A model generated the notes under the pieces. That model was given only the letters and a program-made list of their open reading frames with translations. It was not told where the DNA came from and ran no database searches. From Paenibacillus_E qinlingensis (GTDB lineage: Bacteria; Bacillota; Bacilli; Paenibacillales; NBRC-103111), in contig NZ_JAQIVH010000003.1 in the NCBI RefSeq assembly GCF_028746185.1, positions 186,001 to 250,000 on the forward strand: a stretch of DNA of 64,000 nt, given 5' to 3'. Made by a program: the position numbers and the translations under genes. This document shows, piece by piece, positions 27,221 to 36,017 of the stretch; position 1 is the first letter of the stretch, and each line of letters starts with the position of its first letter.

Positions 27221-29257
27221 GTGGAACGTAAAAAAACATTAACGAAAGACATTGTGAATCAAGCCATTCTGGATTCGTTCAAAAAATTAAATCCTTGGGT
27301 CATGATGAAAAATCCCGTCATGTTTGTAGTAGAGATTGGCACGGTGATTACCCTTCTGCTTTCTTTTGCACCTGAGTTGTTTGGCAGCTCGGAGGTAGGG
27401 CGAGGTTATAACATCGCAGTGTTCTTGATTTTGTTGTTCACCTTGCTCTTCGCAAACTTTGCCGAAGCCTTGGCCGAAGGTCGTGGTAAGGCACAGGCTG
27501 ATTCGCTGCGGAAGACGAAATCGGATACGATGGCTCGTTTGGTTCAAAAGGATGGTTCTTATAAGCAAGTATCTTCGACTTCTCTTCGTAAGGGAGATGT
27601 CGTCCGTATTGAAATTGGAGAGATCATCCCGTCCGACGGTGAAATCATTGAAGGCTTAGCTTCCATTGATGAGTCAGCCATTACGGGTGAATCCGCTCCG
27701 GTAATTAAAGAAGCAGGCGGCGATTTCTCATCAGTGACAGGCGGTACACGGGTAGCTTCGGACTATATCGTTGTCAAAGTATTGACGGATCCCGGTGAAT
27801 CATTCTTGGATCGCATGATCGCGCTCGTCGAAGGTGCCAAGCGGCAGAAAACGCCGAACGAAATTGCGTTAACGACGCTGCTTGCTGTACTGACACTGAT
27901 CTTCTTAATCGTCATTATGACAATGGTTCCGATGGCCTCGTATTTGAACGTAAAATTAGAAATTTCCACGTTGATTGCACTGTTGGTATGTCTCATTCCA
28001 ACGACAATCGGCGGTCTCTTATCCGCGATTGGTATTGCAGGTATGGATCGTGTGACGCAGTTTAACGTGCTTGCAATGTCAGGTAAAGCGGTTGAAGCAG
28101 CTGGCGATATCGATACGATGATTCTGGATAAAACGGGGACGATTACCTTCGGGAATCGGATGGCTTCCGAGTTTGTGCCAGTTGGCGGCAGATCGGCGAA
28201 AGACATTACTTTTGCAGCTCTACAAGCGTCTGTGAAGGATGAAACACCAGAAGGACGTTCGATTGTTGAGCTTGCGAATAAACTCGGCGAGTCTTGGCAA
28301 GCGGATCACTACTCGGATGCAGCAGTGGTGGAGTTCACCGCAGAAACACGGATGTCGGGACTTGATCTAGCAGATGGTGTGAAATTCCGCAAAGGTGCGG
28401 TTGATGCGATTAAGAACTACGTTACTGCGCAGGGTGGCAAAATTCCTGCTGAATTAGAAGCGATAACGAACCGAATCGCGAAAGCCGGAGGCACGCCACT
28501 CGCGGTTGCGATTAACGAGCGGATCTATGGCGTTATTTACCTCAAGGATACGGTAAAACCGGGCTTGAAGGAACGATTTGCAGAACTTCGCGCCATGGGT
28601 ATCAAAACCGTTATGTGTACAGGTGATAACCCACTTACGGCTGCGACGATTGCACTCGAGGCCGGTGTGGATGAGTTTATTGCTGAAGCGAAGCCGGAAG
28701 ATAAAATTGCAGCGATTAAGAAAGAGCAACAAGAAGGCAAGCTCGTCGCTATGACGGGGGACGGCACGAATGATGCGCCTGCGCTCGCACAAGCGGATGT
28801 AGGACTTGCGATGAATTCAGGAACGATGGCTGCCAAAGAGGCGGCAAACATGATCGATCTAGATTCCGATCCGACTAAGCTGCTATCGGTAATCTCCATT
28901 GGTAAACAATTATTGATTACGCGTGGAGCTTTGACGACGTTCTCGATCGCCAACGACATTGCTAAATACTTCGCGATTATACCTGCGATGTTCATTCTAG
29001 CTATGCCGCAGCTGCAGGCGTTGAACATTATGAATCTGGCCTCACCAGAATCGGCCATTTTGTCAGCTTTAATTTTCAATGCCATCATCATCCCGCTGTT
29101 GATTCCCATTGCCATGAAGGGTGTTAAGTACCGGGCGATGTCGGCTGATCGGCTGTTGTCACGTAATGTTTTGCTCTACGGTATCGGTGGTGTGGTTGTG
29201 CCATTTATCGGGATTAAAATCATTGATATGGTACTTCACGGCTTAAACATCGTGTAA
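27221..29257 (+). CDS. kdpB: KdpB, P-type ATPase subunit
   Basis: A 678-aa catalytic subunit that hydrolyses ATP to drive K+ uptake. The phosphorylated Asp lies in DKTGTITFGNR; TGES (GESAP) is the actuator loop, FRKGAVD the nucleotide site, and TGDGTNDAPALAQAD the hinge. The Ser162 phosphorylation context of E. coli KdpB (TGESAPV) is present. Translation starts with GTG at 27221 behind GATGGAGGATT. Confidence 0.97.
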   Translation: MERKKTLTKDIVNQAILDSFKKLNPWVMMKNPVMFVVEIGTVITLLLSFAPELFGSSEVGRGYNIAVFLILLFTLLFANFAEALAEGRGKAQADSLRKTKSDTMARLVQKDGSYKQVSSTSLRKGDVVRIEIGEIIPSDGEIIEGLASIDESAITGESAPVIKEAGGDFSSVTGGTRVASDYIVVKVLTDPGESFLDRMIALVEGAKRQKTPNEIALTTLLAVLTLIFLIVIMTMVPMASYLNVKLEISTLIALLVCLIPTTIGGLLSAIGIAGMDRVTQFNVLAMSGKAVEAAGDIDTMILDKTGTITFGNRMASEFVPVGGRSAKDITFAALQASVKDETPEGRSIVELANKLGESWQADHYSDAAVVEFTAETRMSGLDLADGVKFRKGAVDAIKNYVTAQGGKIPAELEAITNRIAKAGGTPLAVAINERIYGVIYLKDTVKPGLKERFAELRAMGIKTVMCTGDNPLTAATIALEAGVDEFIAEAKPEDKIAAIKKEQQEGKLVAMTGDGTNDAPALAQADVGLAMNSGTMAAKEAANMIDLDSDPTKLLSVISIGKQLLITRGALTTFSIANDIAKYFAIIPAMFILAMPQLQALNIMNLASPESAILSALIFNAIIIPLLIPIAMKGVKYRAMSADRLLSRNVLLYGIGGVVVPFIGIKIIDMVLHGLNIV

Positions 29258-29292
29258 AGAGATAGAGATAGAGATAGAGATAGAGATAGAGA
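29258..29292. repeat. hexanucleotide simple repeat between kdpB and kdpC
   Basis: AGAGAT is repeated almost six times in the 52-base gap, starting directly after the kdpB stop and ending about 6 bases before the kdpC Shine-Dalgarno (GAGGAG). Slippage would alter the gap length but not a reading frame. Confidence 0.9.
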
Positions 29293-29309
29293 AACGAGGA
29301 GATCGCGTT

Positions 29310-29873
29310 ATGAAATCGGTTATGATAGCTGTTCGTGTATCGTTATTGTTCATGATCGTCTGTGGACTTATTTATCCACTTGCTACGACAGGGGTGGCTC
29401 AAGTTTTATTTCCCAAACAAGCAAACGGCTCTCTCATAGAATCAGGCGGTACGGTGATTGGATCGGAATTACTGGCTCAAAGTTTCGAGTCTCCGAAGCT
29501 ATTCCATCCAAGAGCTTCAGCAGCCAAGTATGACCCTACAGCATCATCTGGCTCCAATACGGTGGTAGCTTCCAGCGATTATGCAGCAGCAATGGCAGAG
29601 AAAATTGCTGCGTTAAAGGCTGAAAATCCTACGCTAACTGACATTCCGGCAGATTTAGTTACTGTGTCTGGCTCAGGCTTCGATCCAGACTTGTCTCCCG
29701 AAGGAGCGAAAGCCCAAGTTCCAAGAATTAGTAAGGAAACCGGGATTACTGCGAACGAGCTTAACAACTTAATTGACCGCGTGTCAAAAGAGAGACAGCT
29801 GGGCATTTTCGGGGAACCAAGAGTCAATGTGACCGAATTGAATAGGGAATTGCTCAAACAAGTGAAATTGTGA
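29310..29873 (+). CDS. kdpC: KdpC subunit
   Basis: A 187-aa protein with one N-terminal membrane helix (about 8-28) and an extracytoplasmic or periplasm-like domain with FESPKLFHPRASAA and SSGSN, typical for KdpC. It assists ATP binding by KdpB and complex assembly. Normal length, complete. Confidence 0.95.
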   Translation: MKSVMIAVRVSLLFMIVCGLIYPLATTGVAQVLFPKQANGSLIESGGTVIGSELLAQSFESPKLFHPRASAAKYDPTASSGSNTVVASSDYAAAMAEKIAALKAENPTLTDIPADLVTVSGSGFDPDLSPEGAKAQVPRISKETGITANELNNLIDRVSKERQLGIFGEPRVNVTELNRELLKQVKL

Positions 29874-29890
29874 GAAATGATTCTCGTTGG

Positions 29891-29930
29891 ACCACTCTCG
29901 ATCGGTGAGAGTGGTTTCTGCACTTTTTAG
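29891..29930 (+). terminator. hairpin between kdpC and the kdpD genes
   Basis: ACCACTCTC and GAGAGTGGT form a perfect 9-bp stem with a 7-base loop; a T5 run follows 12 bases later. It may be a partial terminator that lowers expression of the regulatory genes relative to the pump. Confidence 0.6.
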
Positions 29931-29953
29931 AGACATGGAAGGAGGACCGAAGT

Positions 29954-32257
29954 ATGGATGGTTTCAAGAGAAAAACACCTGAAGAAATCCTATTATCCAT
30001 CTCCAAACTGCACCGCGGCAGCTTGAAAATTTATATCGGCGCAGTAAGCGGGTCAGGTAAAACTTATCATATGCTGCGAGAAGGGCATAACCTCAAGGGG
30101 CAAGGGATCGATGTCGTGATATGTGCAGTCTCGACACTCCAACGACCGGAAACCGTGGAACAATTAGGGGATTTGGAGAGGGTACCCAGCATTCATTGGA
30201 TGAAAGACGGTGTGGAACAAAAGGATCTGAATCTGAAGGCCTTACTGGAAAGAAATCCTGAAGTTGTGCTCGTTGATGGGCTTGCTCATCAGAACCGGGA
30301 GGGTGCCCAGTTTCCAACTAGGCTCGAAGATATTAAGTATTTACTCTCGCACGATATTAGCGTGATTTCCACGGTGAATGTCTATGAGCTAGAAGGGACG
30401 ATGGAAGTTGCCCATAAGCTGACAGGCATTGAAGTGGGCTGTTGTGTCCCCTCTGATACACTAGAACTGGCTGATGAGGTGAGACTCATTGATGCAACGC
30501 CGGAAATGATTTTAACTCGGCTAGGAGAGGGCCATTTAAAAGGGAACAGAGATGCAGCCTTATTTAAACGCGGTAATTTAGGTGTGCTGCGAGAATTGGC
30601 CCTCCGTCTTGTTGCCGAGGATGTGAATGATTCTCTGGAAGCACACCGTGAACAGATGGGGATTCAGGGGCCGTCGGGAGCGACGGAACGTATTCTGGTT
30701 ACAACGCAATATCACTGGAATGGTTCTATTTATGTACGACGAGGTCAACAAATTGCGAAGCGATTGAATGGTGATCTGCATGTAGTTACACTGCGTAAAC
30801 TAGGTAAAACGCTTACCAAAGAAGCGGCTACTTTTCGAAGGTCAATTATGAAGCTTGTAGAGAAAGTAGGAGGTGAATTTAAGGAGCTGCCGCTTACTTA
30901 TCGCCGCTGCATTCCACGGATTTTAGTGGACTATGCGAACGCAAACCATGTTACACGAATCGTATTAGGGCATTCGAAACAAACGAAATGGCAAACTTTG
31001 CTACAAGGCTCCGTTATCAATGGCGTGTTAAAAAGAACCAAAAATATCGATGTGTTCCTGGTTGCCGACCGTGCTTCTCAGGAAGGAGAGCGTATTCTGC
31101 CTGCCCATATTTACACGCCTAAGGAGCCTTACAAATATAGACGTCTGAGCAAACAAGAAGTGGACGCGAAGATCGAAAAAATTAGACGTGGGAGATTCAA
31201 AGTTTATATTGGCGCTGCACCTGGTGTCGGTAAGACGTACACGATGCTGCGGGAGGGCAATGATCTGCTCAAAAAGGGGATCGATGTGAAGATTGGTTTG
31301 CTTGAAACGCATGGAAGAAAAGAGACGACCCAGCAAGTGGGGGATCTTGACATTGTGCCGCGAGCAGTAAATCAATATCAAGGTGTAAGGCTGGAGGAGA
31401 TGGATACAGAAGCCATTATTCGTCTGCGACCTGAGGTCGTCTTAGTGGATGAGCTTGCACACACCAACGTACCAGGAAGTAAGAATAAGAAACGTTATGA
31501 AGATGTGCTGGAAATTCTGGAAGCGGGCATTTCGGTTATCTCGACTGTCAACGTGCAGCATTTGGAGAGTCTGAATGATGCTGTTGAGCATATCACGGGT
31601 ATTCGCGTGAGGGAAACCGTACCTGATAGTTTGCTGCGTACGGCAGATGAAGTTCAATTAATTGACGTTGCCCCAGAAGCGCTGCAGCTTCGTATGAGAG
31701 ACGGCAAGATTTATGCGATGGTCAAAGTAGATCAGGCATTAAATAACTTTTTTAAAACAGGAAATCTGATCGCTTTGCGTGAATTAGCACTGCGTGAAAT
31801 TGCGGATGATGTGGATGAACGTCTAGAATCCATGGAGCGTAAGAGCTCTTTGCGTGGTCCGTGGAGGCGGAAAGAAGCTATTTACGTGTGTGTGACAGAC
31901 ATTTCGCAGGCAGATCGCTTAATTCGGCGAGGGTTTCGTATCGCTCATCGGCTTAAAGCAGCTTGGCATGTCAGTTTTATTGCGGTTCGGCAGTCGAATG
32001 AAGAGTGGAAGACAAAGCTAGATATATTAGAGAAGCTGACCATTCGCTTGGGGGGCGAATTTTCCTATCAGGAGGTCGTGAATCGCAGCCACATTCCACG
32101 GGTTTTTGCAGCGAAAGCAAGTAAAGCTGGAGCTACGCAAATCATCGTCTGGAAAGACGATATTGTCCAGAAGCTTTTGCCGCATGCAAGCACAATGGAT
32201 GTGCTCATTGTTGCTGACTATGAATCGTGGCAATCTTCGCGAAATAGAGTAAAATAA
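29954..32257 (+). CDS. stand-alone KdpD sensor protein with duplicated KdpD-Usp module
   Basis: A 767-aa protein made of two tandem copies (offset about 391 residues) of the KdpD N-terminal domain plus a Usp-like domain. It has no membrane helices and no kinase. Copy 2 has a perfect P-loop GAAPGVGKT (about 420-428) and VDELAHTN (about 498-505). Copy 1 has GAVSGSGKT (29-37) and VDGLAHQN, where Gly109 replaces the conserved Glu, so it looks degenerate. In other Firmicutes the KdpD Usp domain binds c-di-AMP. The kinase half is the next gene, 4 bases on; the two probably interact to form a full sensor. Confidence 0.88.
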   Translation: MDGFKRKTPEEILLSISKLHRGSLKIYIGAVSGSGKTYHMLREGHNLKGQGIDVVICAVSTLQRPETVEQLGDLERVPSIHWMKDGVEQKDLNLKALLERNPEVVLVDGLAHQNREGAQFPTRLEDIKYLLSHDISVISTVNVYELEGTMEVAHKLTGIEVGCCVPSDTLELADEVRLIDATPEMILTRLGEGHLKGNRDAALFKRGNLGVLRELALRLVAEDVNDSLEAHREQMGIQGPSGATERILVTTQYHWNGSIYVRRGQQIAKRLNGDLHVVTLRKLGKTLTKEAATFRRSIMKLVEKVGGEFKELPLTYRRCIPRILVDYANANHVTRIVLGHSKQTKWQTLLQGSVINGVLKRTKNIDVFLVADRASQEGERILPAHIYTPKEPYKYRRLSKQEVDAKIEKIRRGRFKVYIGAAPGVGKTYTMLREGNDLLKKGIDVKIGLLETHGRKETTQQVGDLDIVPRAVNQYQGVRLEEMDTEAIIRLRPEVVLVDELAHTNVPGSKNKKRYEDVLEILEAGISVISTVNVQHLESLNDAVEHITGIRVRETVPDSLLRTADEVQLIDVAPEALQLRMRDGKIYAMVKVDQALNNFFKTGNLIALRELALREIADDVDERLESMERKSSLRGPWRRKEAIYVCVTDISQADRLIRRGFRIAHRLKAAWHVSFIAVRQSNEEWKTKLDILEKLTIRLGGEFSYQEVVNRSHIPRVFAAKASKAGATQIIVWKDDIVQKLLPHASTMDVLIVADYESWQSSRNRVK

Positions 32258-32261
32258 GCCT

Positions 32262-33776
32262 ATGGACACTCAAAAAAAGGAACTTGCAAACTGGCAATCG
32301 TATGGTGTGACGGCACTTTTTATCGTCCTTTTGACGATATTTTTAAAAGGTTTTGAATCGTTCTTCGATCTGGTCAATATATCACTACTGTACTTATTCC
32401 CTGTTCTGTTTAGTGCGGTTCGATGGGGGAGAGGGCCCTCTTTCTTTGCTGCGGGACTAGGGGTGTTGGTAGTTGACTTCTTATTTGTCCCACCTACCCT
32501 CAGTCTTACGGTTTCTGATTTGCGTTATATCCTAACGTTTATTGTATTCTTATGTGTGGCTGGTCTTACGTCAAGCCTTGCTTCCAAGCTTAGAAATCAG
32601 TTCCATCAGGCAGAGCAGAAGGAAGCGAATACCGCTGCGCTGTATGCGTTAAGTCGCAAGATAACAGCGATTTCAGATTTAGAGATGTTGCTGAAGCAGA
32701 TTGTTCAACATGTTTCCGATACATTAGAAGCGAAGGCCGCTATTATGTTGCCAAACCAAGAGGGTGTTCAGGAGGTAGAAGCTTATTCGAGGGATAGTGG
32801 AGATTGGGCCAGCGATGAAGCCCACCTAACTATTGCCGGATGGGTGAGTCATAACAATACGATTGCGGGACGAGGTACGCGAAGATTGAGTGAATCCTCG
32901 GATTTGCATGTCCCTTTAGCGACAGATCAACAGGTGCATGGTGTGCTCGCTGTACAAGTTGGTGATCGAGTCATGTCCGATATGCCAGAGCTTATTCGTA
33001 TTATTGAAGCGCTATCTGATCTTGCAGCTGTTGCCATTTCTCGAGTTAAGCTAGCGGATGAGGCCAAAGTGGCGCAATTGACTGCTGAGTCTGAGAAACT
33101 CCGCACAGCTTTGCTGGATTCTCTTTCTCATGAATTACGCACGCCGCTGGCTACGATCATTGGCTCTGTTACAGGTTTACTCGAAGGAGAGGACGTCTTT
33201 AGTCCAGAGGATCGCCGAGAGTTATTGCTTACAACCCGTGAGGGAGCTACACGCATGAACAGACTCGTTGGGAATTTGCTCGGCATGGTTCGAATTGAGA
33301 GCGGCATGATGCGTTTAAATAAGATGTGGTGCGGGATCGAGGATGTTGTCGGAGTTGCCTTATCACAATTGAAGGATTCTCTGCAGAATAGAGTCGTGAG
33401 TGTTGTTCTGGATCCGGATCTGCCATCCGTTCCGCTGGATGAAGTTCTCATGGAGCAAGTGCTGTTGAATGTAATCAGCAATGCGATTAAGTATTCACCT
33501 GAAGGCAGCGAAATCCGCCTTGAAGCAGAGCAGGACGGCGAGTGGCTGCGTCTGACGATTACCGATGAAGGAGCAGGCATTCTTCCAGGAGATACGGAAC
33601 GGATATTTGAGAAGTTCTATCGGGGAGATCGTACCAAACATATTCCTGGCACGGGGCTTGGGCTTGCGATCTGTAAGAGTATTGTGGAAGCGCATGGCGG
33701 TTCAATTACTGCAAGCGCGAGGAGAGATGGCCATCAGGGCACGGTTATTGAACTGAGCTTGCCATTATCACAGTGA
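32262..33776 (+). CDS. kdpD: KdpD histidine kinase half (DUF4118-GAF-HisKA-HATPase)
   Basis: A 504-aa sensor kinase. Four membrane helices (about 15-110) match the DUF4118 region of KdpD; then a GAF-like domain (about 125-265), the H-box DSLSHELRTPLATIIGS, and the ATP-binding lobe with FEKFYRGD and PGTGLGLAICKSIVEAHGG. The usual cytosolic KdpD N-terminus is missing and is encoded by the separate gene upstream. No own ribosome binding site is visible, so it is probably translationally coupled. It phosphorylates KdpE, encoded next. Confidence 0.9.
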   Translation: MDTQKKELANWQSYGVTALFIVLLTIFLKGFESFFDLVNISLLYLFPVLFSAVRWGRGPSFFAAGLGVLVVDFLFVPPTLSLTVSDLRYILTFIVFLCVAGLTSSLASKLRNQFHQAEQKEANTAALYALSRKITAISDLEMLLKQIVQHVSDTLEAKAAIMLPNQEGVQEVEAYSRDSGDWASDEAHLTIAGWVSHNNTIAGRGTRRLSESSDLHVPLATDQQVHGVLAVQVGDRVMSDMPELIRIIEALSDLAAVAISRVKLADEAKVAQLTAESEKLRTALLDSLSHELRTPLATIIGSVTGLLEGEDVFSPEDRRELLLTTREGATRMNRLVGNLLGMVRIESGMMRLNKMWCGIEDVVGVALSQLKDSLQNRVVSVVLDPDLPSVPLDEVLMEQVLLNVISNAIKYSPEGSEIRLEAEQDGEWLRLTITDEGAGILPGDTERIFEKFYRGDRTKHIPGTGLGLAICKSIVEAHGGSITASARRDGHQGTVIELSLPLSQ

Positions 33777-33793
33777 GCTGAGGGAAGGAGAGA

Positions 33794-34495
33794 ATGATGA
33801 CAACCACAGGGGCGAAAATTTTGGTCATTGATGACGAGGCACAAATACGAAAATTATTGCGAGTCACGTTAACTGCACACGGCTTCGAAACGGCAGAAGC
33901 GGCAACGGGGCAGGATGGTTTGCTGCAGGCGGCGATGTTCCGGCCAGACCTCATTGTACTAGATCTGGGGTTGCCGGATCTGACCGGCATGGAGGTGTTG
34001 GACGGCATTCGTGAGTGGTCGAATGTGCCCATCATTATCTTAACTGCGCAGGATCAAGAGCCAGACAAGGTTGCTGCTTTGGATCGCGGCGCAGACGATT
34101 ATGTGACGAAGCCATTCGGCATGGGCGAATTCATGGCCCGGATGCGAGTGGCTCTTCGGCATATAGCCAAAGCGCCGGATGAGCCTGTGCTGAAGCTCGG
34201 CCAGCTTGTCATTGATTTGGCCAAGCGCAGCGTCGAGCTGCATGGTGAGAAGCTGAAGCTAACGCCAACCGAGTATGATTTACTCAAGGTGCTTGGCGTT
34301 AATGCTGGACGTGTCATGACACATAAGCAGCTGCTCAAGCAAGTGTGGGGCGGTCAGCAGTATGAATCTGACAGCCAATACCTGCGGGTATATGTAGGAC
34401 ATTTGCGGAAGAAGATTGAAACAGATCCTGCGCGACCTCAGTATATATTGACGGAGCCAGGGATTGGATATCGGTTTGCTTGGCAAGAGAACTAA
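33794..34495 (+). CDS. kdpE: KdpE response regulator
   Basis: A 233-aa OmpR-family regulator. The receiver domain has DDEAQIRKLLR, the phosphoacceptor Asp in IVLDLGLPDLTGMEVL and the Lys in DDYVTKPFG; the C-terminal winged helix has LTPTEYDLLKVL and SQYLRVYVGHLRKKIE, as in KdpE. GGAAGGAGAGA precedes the ATG. It should bind the KdpE-like box at about 24.92 kb and activate kdpFABC at low potassium. Confidence 0.93.
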   Translation: MMTTTGAKILVIDDEAQIRKLLRVTLTAHGFETAEAATGQDGLLQAAMFRPDLIVLDLGLPDLTGMEVLDGIREWSNVPIIILTAQDQEPDKVAALDRGADDYVTKPFGMGEFMARMRVALRHIAKAPDEPVLKLGQLVIDLAKRSVELHGEKLKLTPTEYDLLKVLGVNAGRVMTHKQLLKQVWGGQQYESDSQYLRVYVGHLRKKIETDPARPQYILTEPGIGYRFAWQEN

Positions 34496-34545
34496 CGAAA
34501 TGGTGCTCAACGATAAGTGCTTCTAATAGAAAAAGCTTCTATCTG

Positions 34546-34590
34546 AAAAAGCCTCTAACCCCGCGATGTCGTGGAGTTAGAGGCTTTTTT
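34546..34590 (+). terminator. strong rho-independent terminator of the kdp operon
   Basis: AAAAAGCCTCTAAC and GTTAGAGGCTTTTTT form the outer stem; the inner part CCCGCGA/TCGTGG lengthens it. T6 run at the end. Confidence 0.93.
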
Positions 34591-34693
34591 ATGATATAAG
34601 AATGTATATCCTGGAGGAACCTTGGGATGTGAAGCTTACCCCTTATAAACAGGGCGTGAGGATGTGTGACAAGTTGGTTGCGAGTAGAGATAC

Positions 34694-34795
34694 GTAGAAG
34701 TAGTTGCAGTTGCAGTTGCAGAAGTAGAAATAGAAGTAGAAATAGAAATAGAAATAGAAGTAGAAGTAGAAGTAGAAGTAGAAGTAGAAGTAGTA
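34694..34795. repeat. triplet-based simple repeat tract
   Basis: About 100 bases of TAGAAG/TAGAAA and TTGCAG units (a 6-base period) with hardly any other sequence. No gene covers it. The 34496-35163 gap otherwise holds a terminator and a pair of degenerate repeats. Confidence 0.9.
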
Positions 34796-34861
34796 TGCAT
34801 TGCTGTGTCAGAAATAATGAGTTGCTAGGATGAATGTTTCTTAAATCTACTCGCTCTTGGC

Positions 34862-34939
34862 GAATAGATGGATTTTATACAGTTAAATTTTGGGGTTTTC
34901 CCGTCGGAAGCAGAATAGATGGATAAAAGGTAGTTAATA
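34862..34939. repeat. two imperfect 27-base direct repeats
   Basis: GAATAGATGGAT at 34862 and at 34913 (51 bases apart), each followed after about six bases by AGTTAA. A third, weaker AAGTTAAAT follows near 34990. This looks like an intergenic interspersed repeat; no ORF uses it. Confidence 0.5.
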
Positions 34940-35163
34940 TTAACCATTTTAGCCGATTTGAACAAAAGTGGCTGTTTTAGCTACATATTATAAAGTTAAA
35001 TCGAATTTCCGAGGAAATTCCTCGCAAATAGCTGTATATTTTCCAGTACATACAAATGTGTGGCTGTATGGTTATGTGGCTATTTGGCAATGGGAGCATC
35101 AGCAAAAATAACCAGTTAACATCCGCCAAACCGATGTTAACTGGCTTAATTTATAACGAAGAA

Positions 35164-35859
35164 TTAACAAGTAAAGGAGTCGATAAAGCGCAAATCAATT
35201 CCGAAGAACATCCAAGAGAAGCCGGTCCAGCGGAATCCAGATATCGATGTCCGTCCAACGAACACTGGGAAATACCAATATTGCTGTCCGTTGCTTTGCC
35301 AGATATACGTAAATCTGAACAAGCAGCGGGAGATGCCGCCTGGGTCTACGGCGTAAACACCGGGTGCTTTAAGCGGCTTGACTGGAATCTGGGATGGTGG
35401 CGCCGAGGTTGGGGGTTGATATCCGCCTTGACCTGGTCCAGGACCTGGTCCTTGAGGTGGGAATCCTGGCCCAGGCCCACCTGGGAAACCGCCCGGACCG
35501 CCTGGAAATCCTGGTCCACCCGGGAACCCTCCTGGTCCCCCTGGGAAACCGCCCGGACCGCCAGGGAACCCTGGTCCACCTGGGAATCCACCAGGTCCAC
35601 CGAAACCGCCGCCTTGGCCACCTGGGAATCCAGGTAGCATGCCGCCAGTTCCGGGGAAGCCAGGGATGCCGAAGCCGCCTAGACCGCGTGGATCATAGGC
35701 TGGTACCCAGCCGTAGTATTGGGGTACGGGATAGCCGTAGGGGTACGGCGTATTTTGTGGATAATAAGCAGCTGGATAGTCCGATTCCGTTGCTGCGCTT
35801 TGTGAAATCTCCGTTTCAAGCTCAACGTCGCGCAGTTCTTGTTTCTTGTTCGATGCCAT
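35164..35859 (-). CDS. Gly/Pro-rich collagen-like surface protein
   Basis: A 231-aa protein in three parts: a polar N-terminus with a Tyr/Pro-rich segment, a low-complexity middle of GFPGGPG-type repeats (about residues 75-145) and a 70-residue C-terminal domain with paired aromatics (WYFPVFVGRTSISGFRW). No signal peptide. Such proteins are common in spore coats and exosporia of Bacillaceae and Paenibacillaceae, which I infer here. CTAAGGAGGAC precedes the ATG. The middle repeats could vary in length between strains. Confidence 0.75.
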   Translation of the reverse strand: MASNKKQELRDVELETEISQSAATESDYPAAYYPQNTPYPYGYPVPQYYGWVPAYDPRGLGGFGIPGFPGTGGMLPGFPGGQGGGFGGPGGFPGGPGFPGGPGGFPGGPGGFPGGPGFPGGPGGFPGGPGPGFPPQGPGPGPGQGGYQPPTSAPPSQIPVKPLKAPGVYAVDPGGISRCLFRFTYIWQSNGQQYWYFPVFVGRTSISGFRWTGFSWMFFGIDLRFIDSFTC

Positions 35860-36017
35860 TCGTAAAGTCCTCCTTAGGTAAAAGCGGATTGTCGATACTT
35901 AACTATATGCAAGCGGATAGACGGATGTCACGGATAGCAAATAACAAAAGTAAAGGATCGCTAGTCCTATGCGAAATGGTATAATTGTAGCAACTGGGAA
36001 AATTAACCTAGATAAAT

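Noticed and set aside
34694..34795. Possible CRISPR-like array
   Set aside because: Units are 6 bases with no unique spacers; it is a simple-sequence repeat.
35394..35984. Long plus-strand ORFs opposite the Gly/Pro-rich gene
   Set aside because: Mirror frames of a GC-rich repeat; the minus-strand gene has the ribosome binding site and sensible protein.
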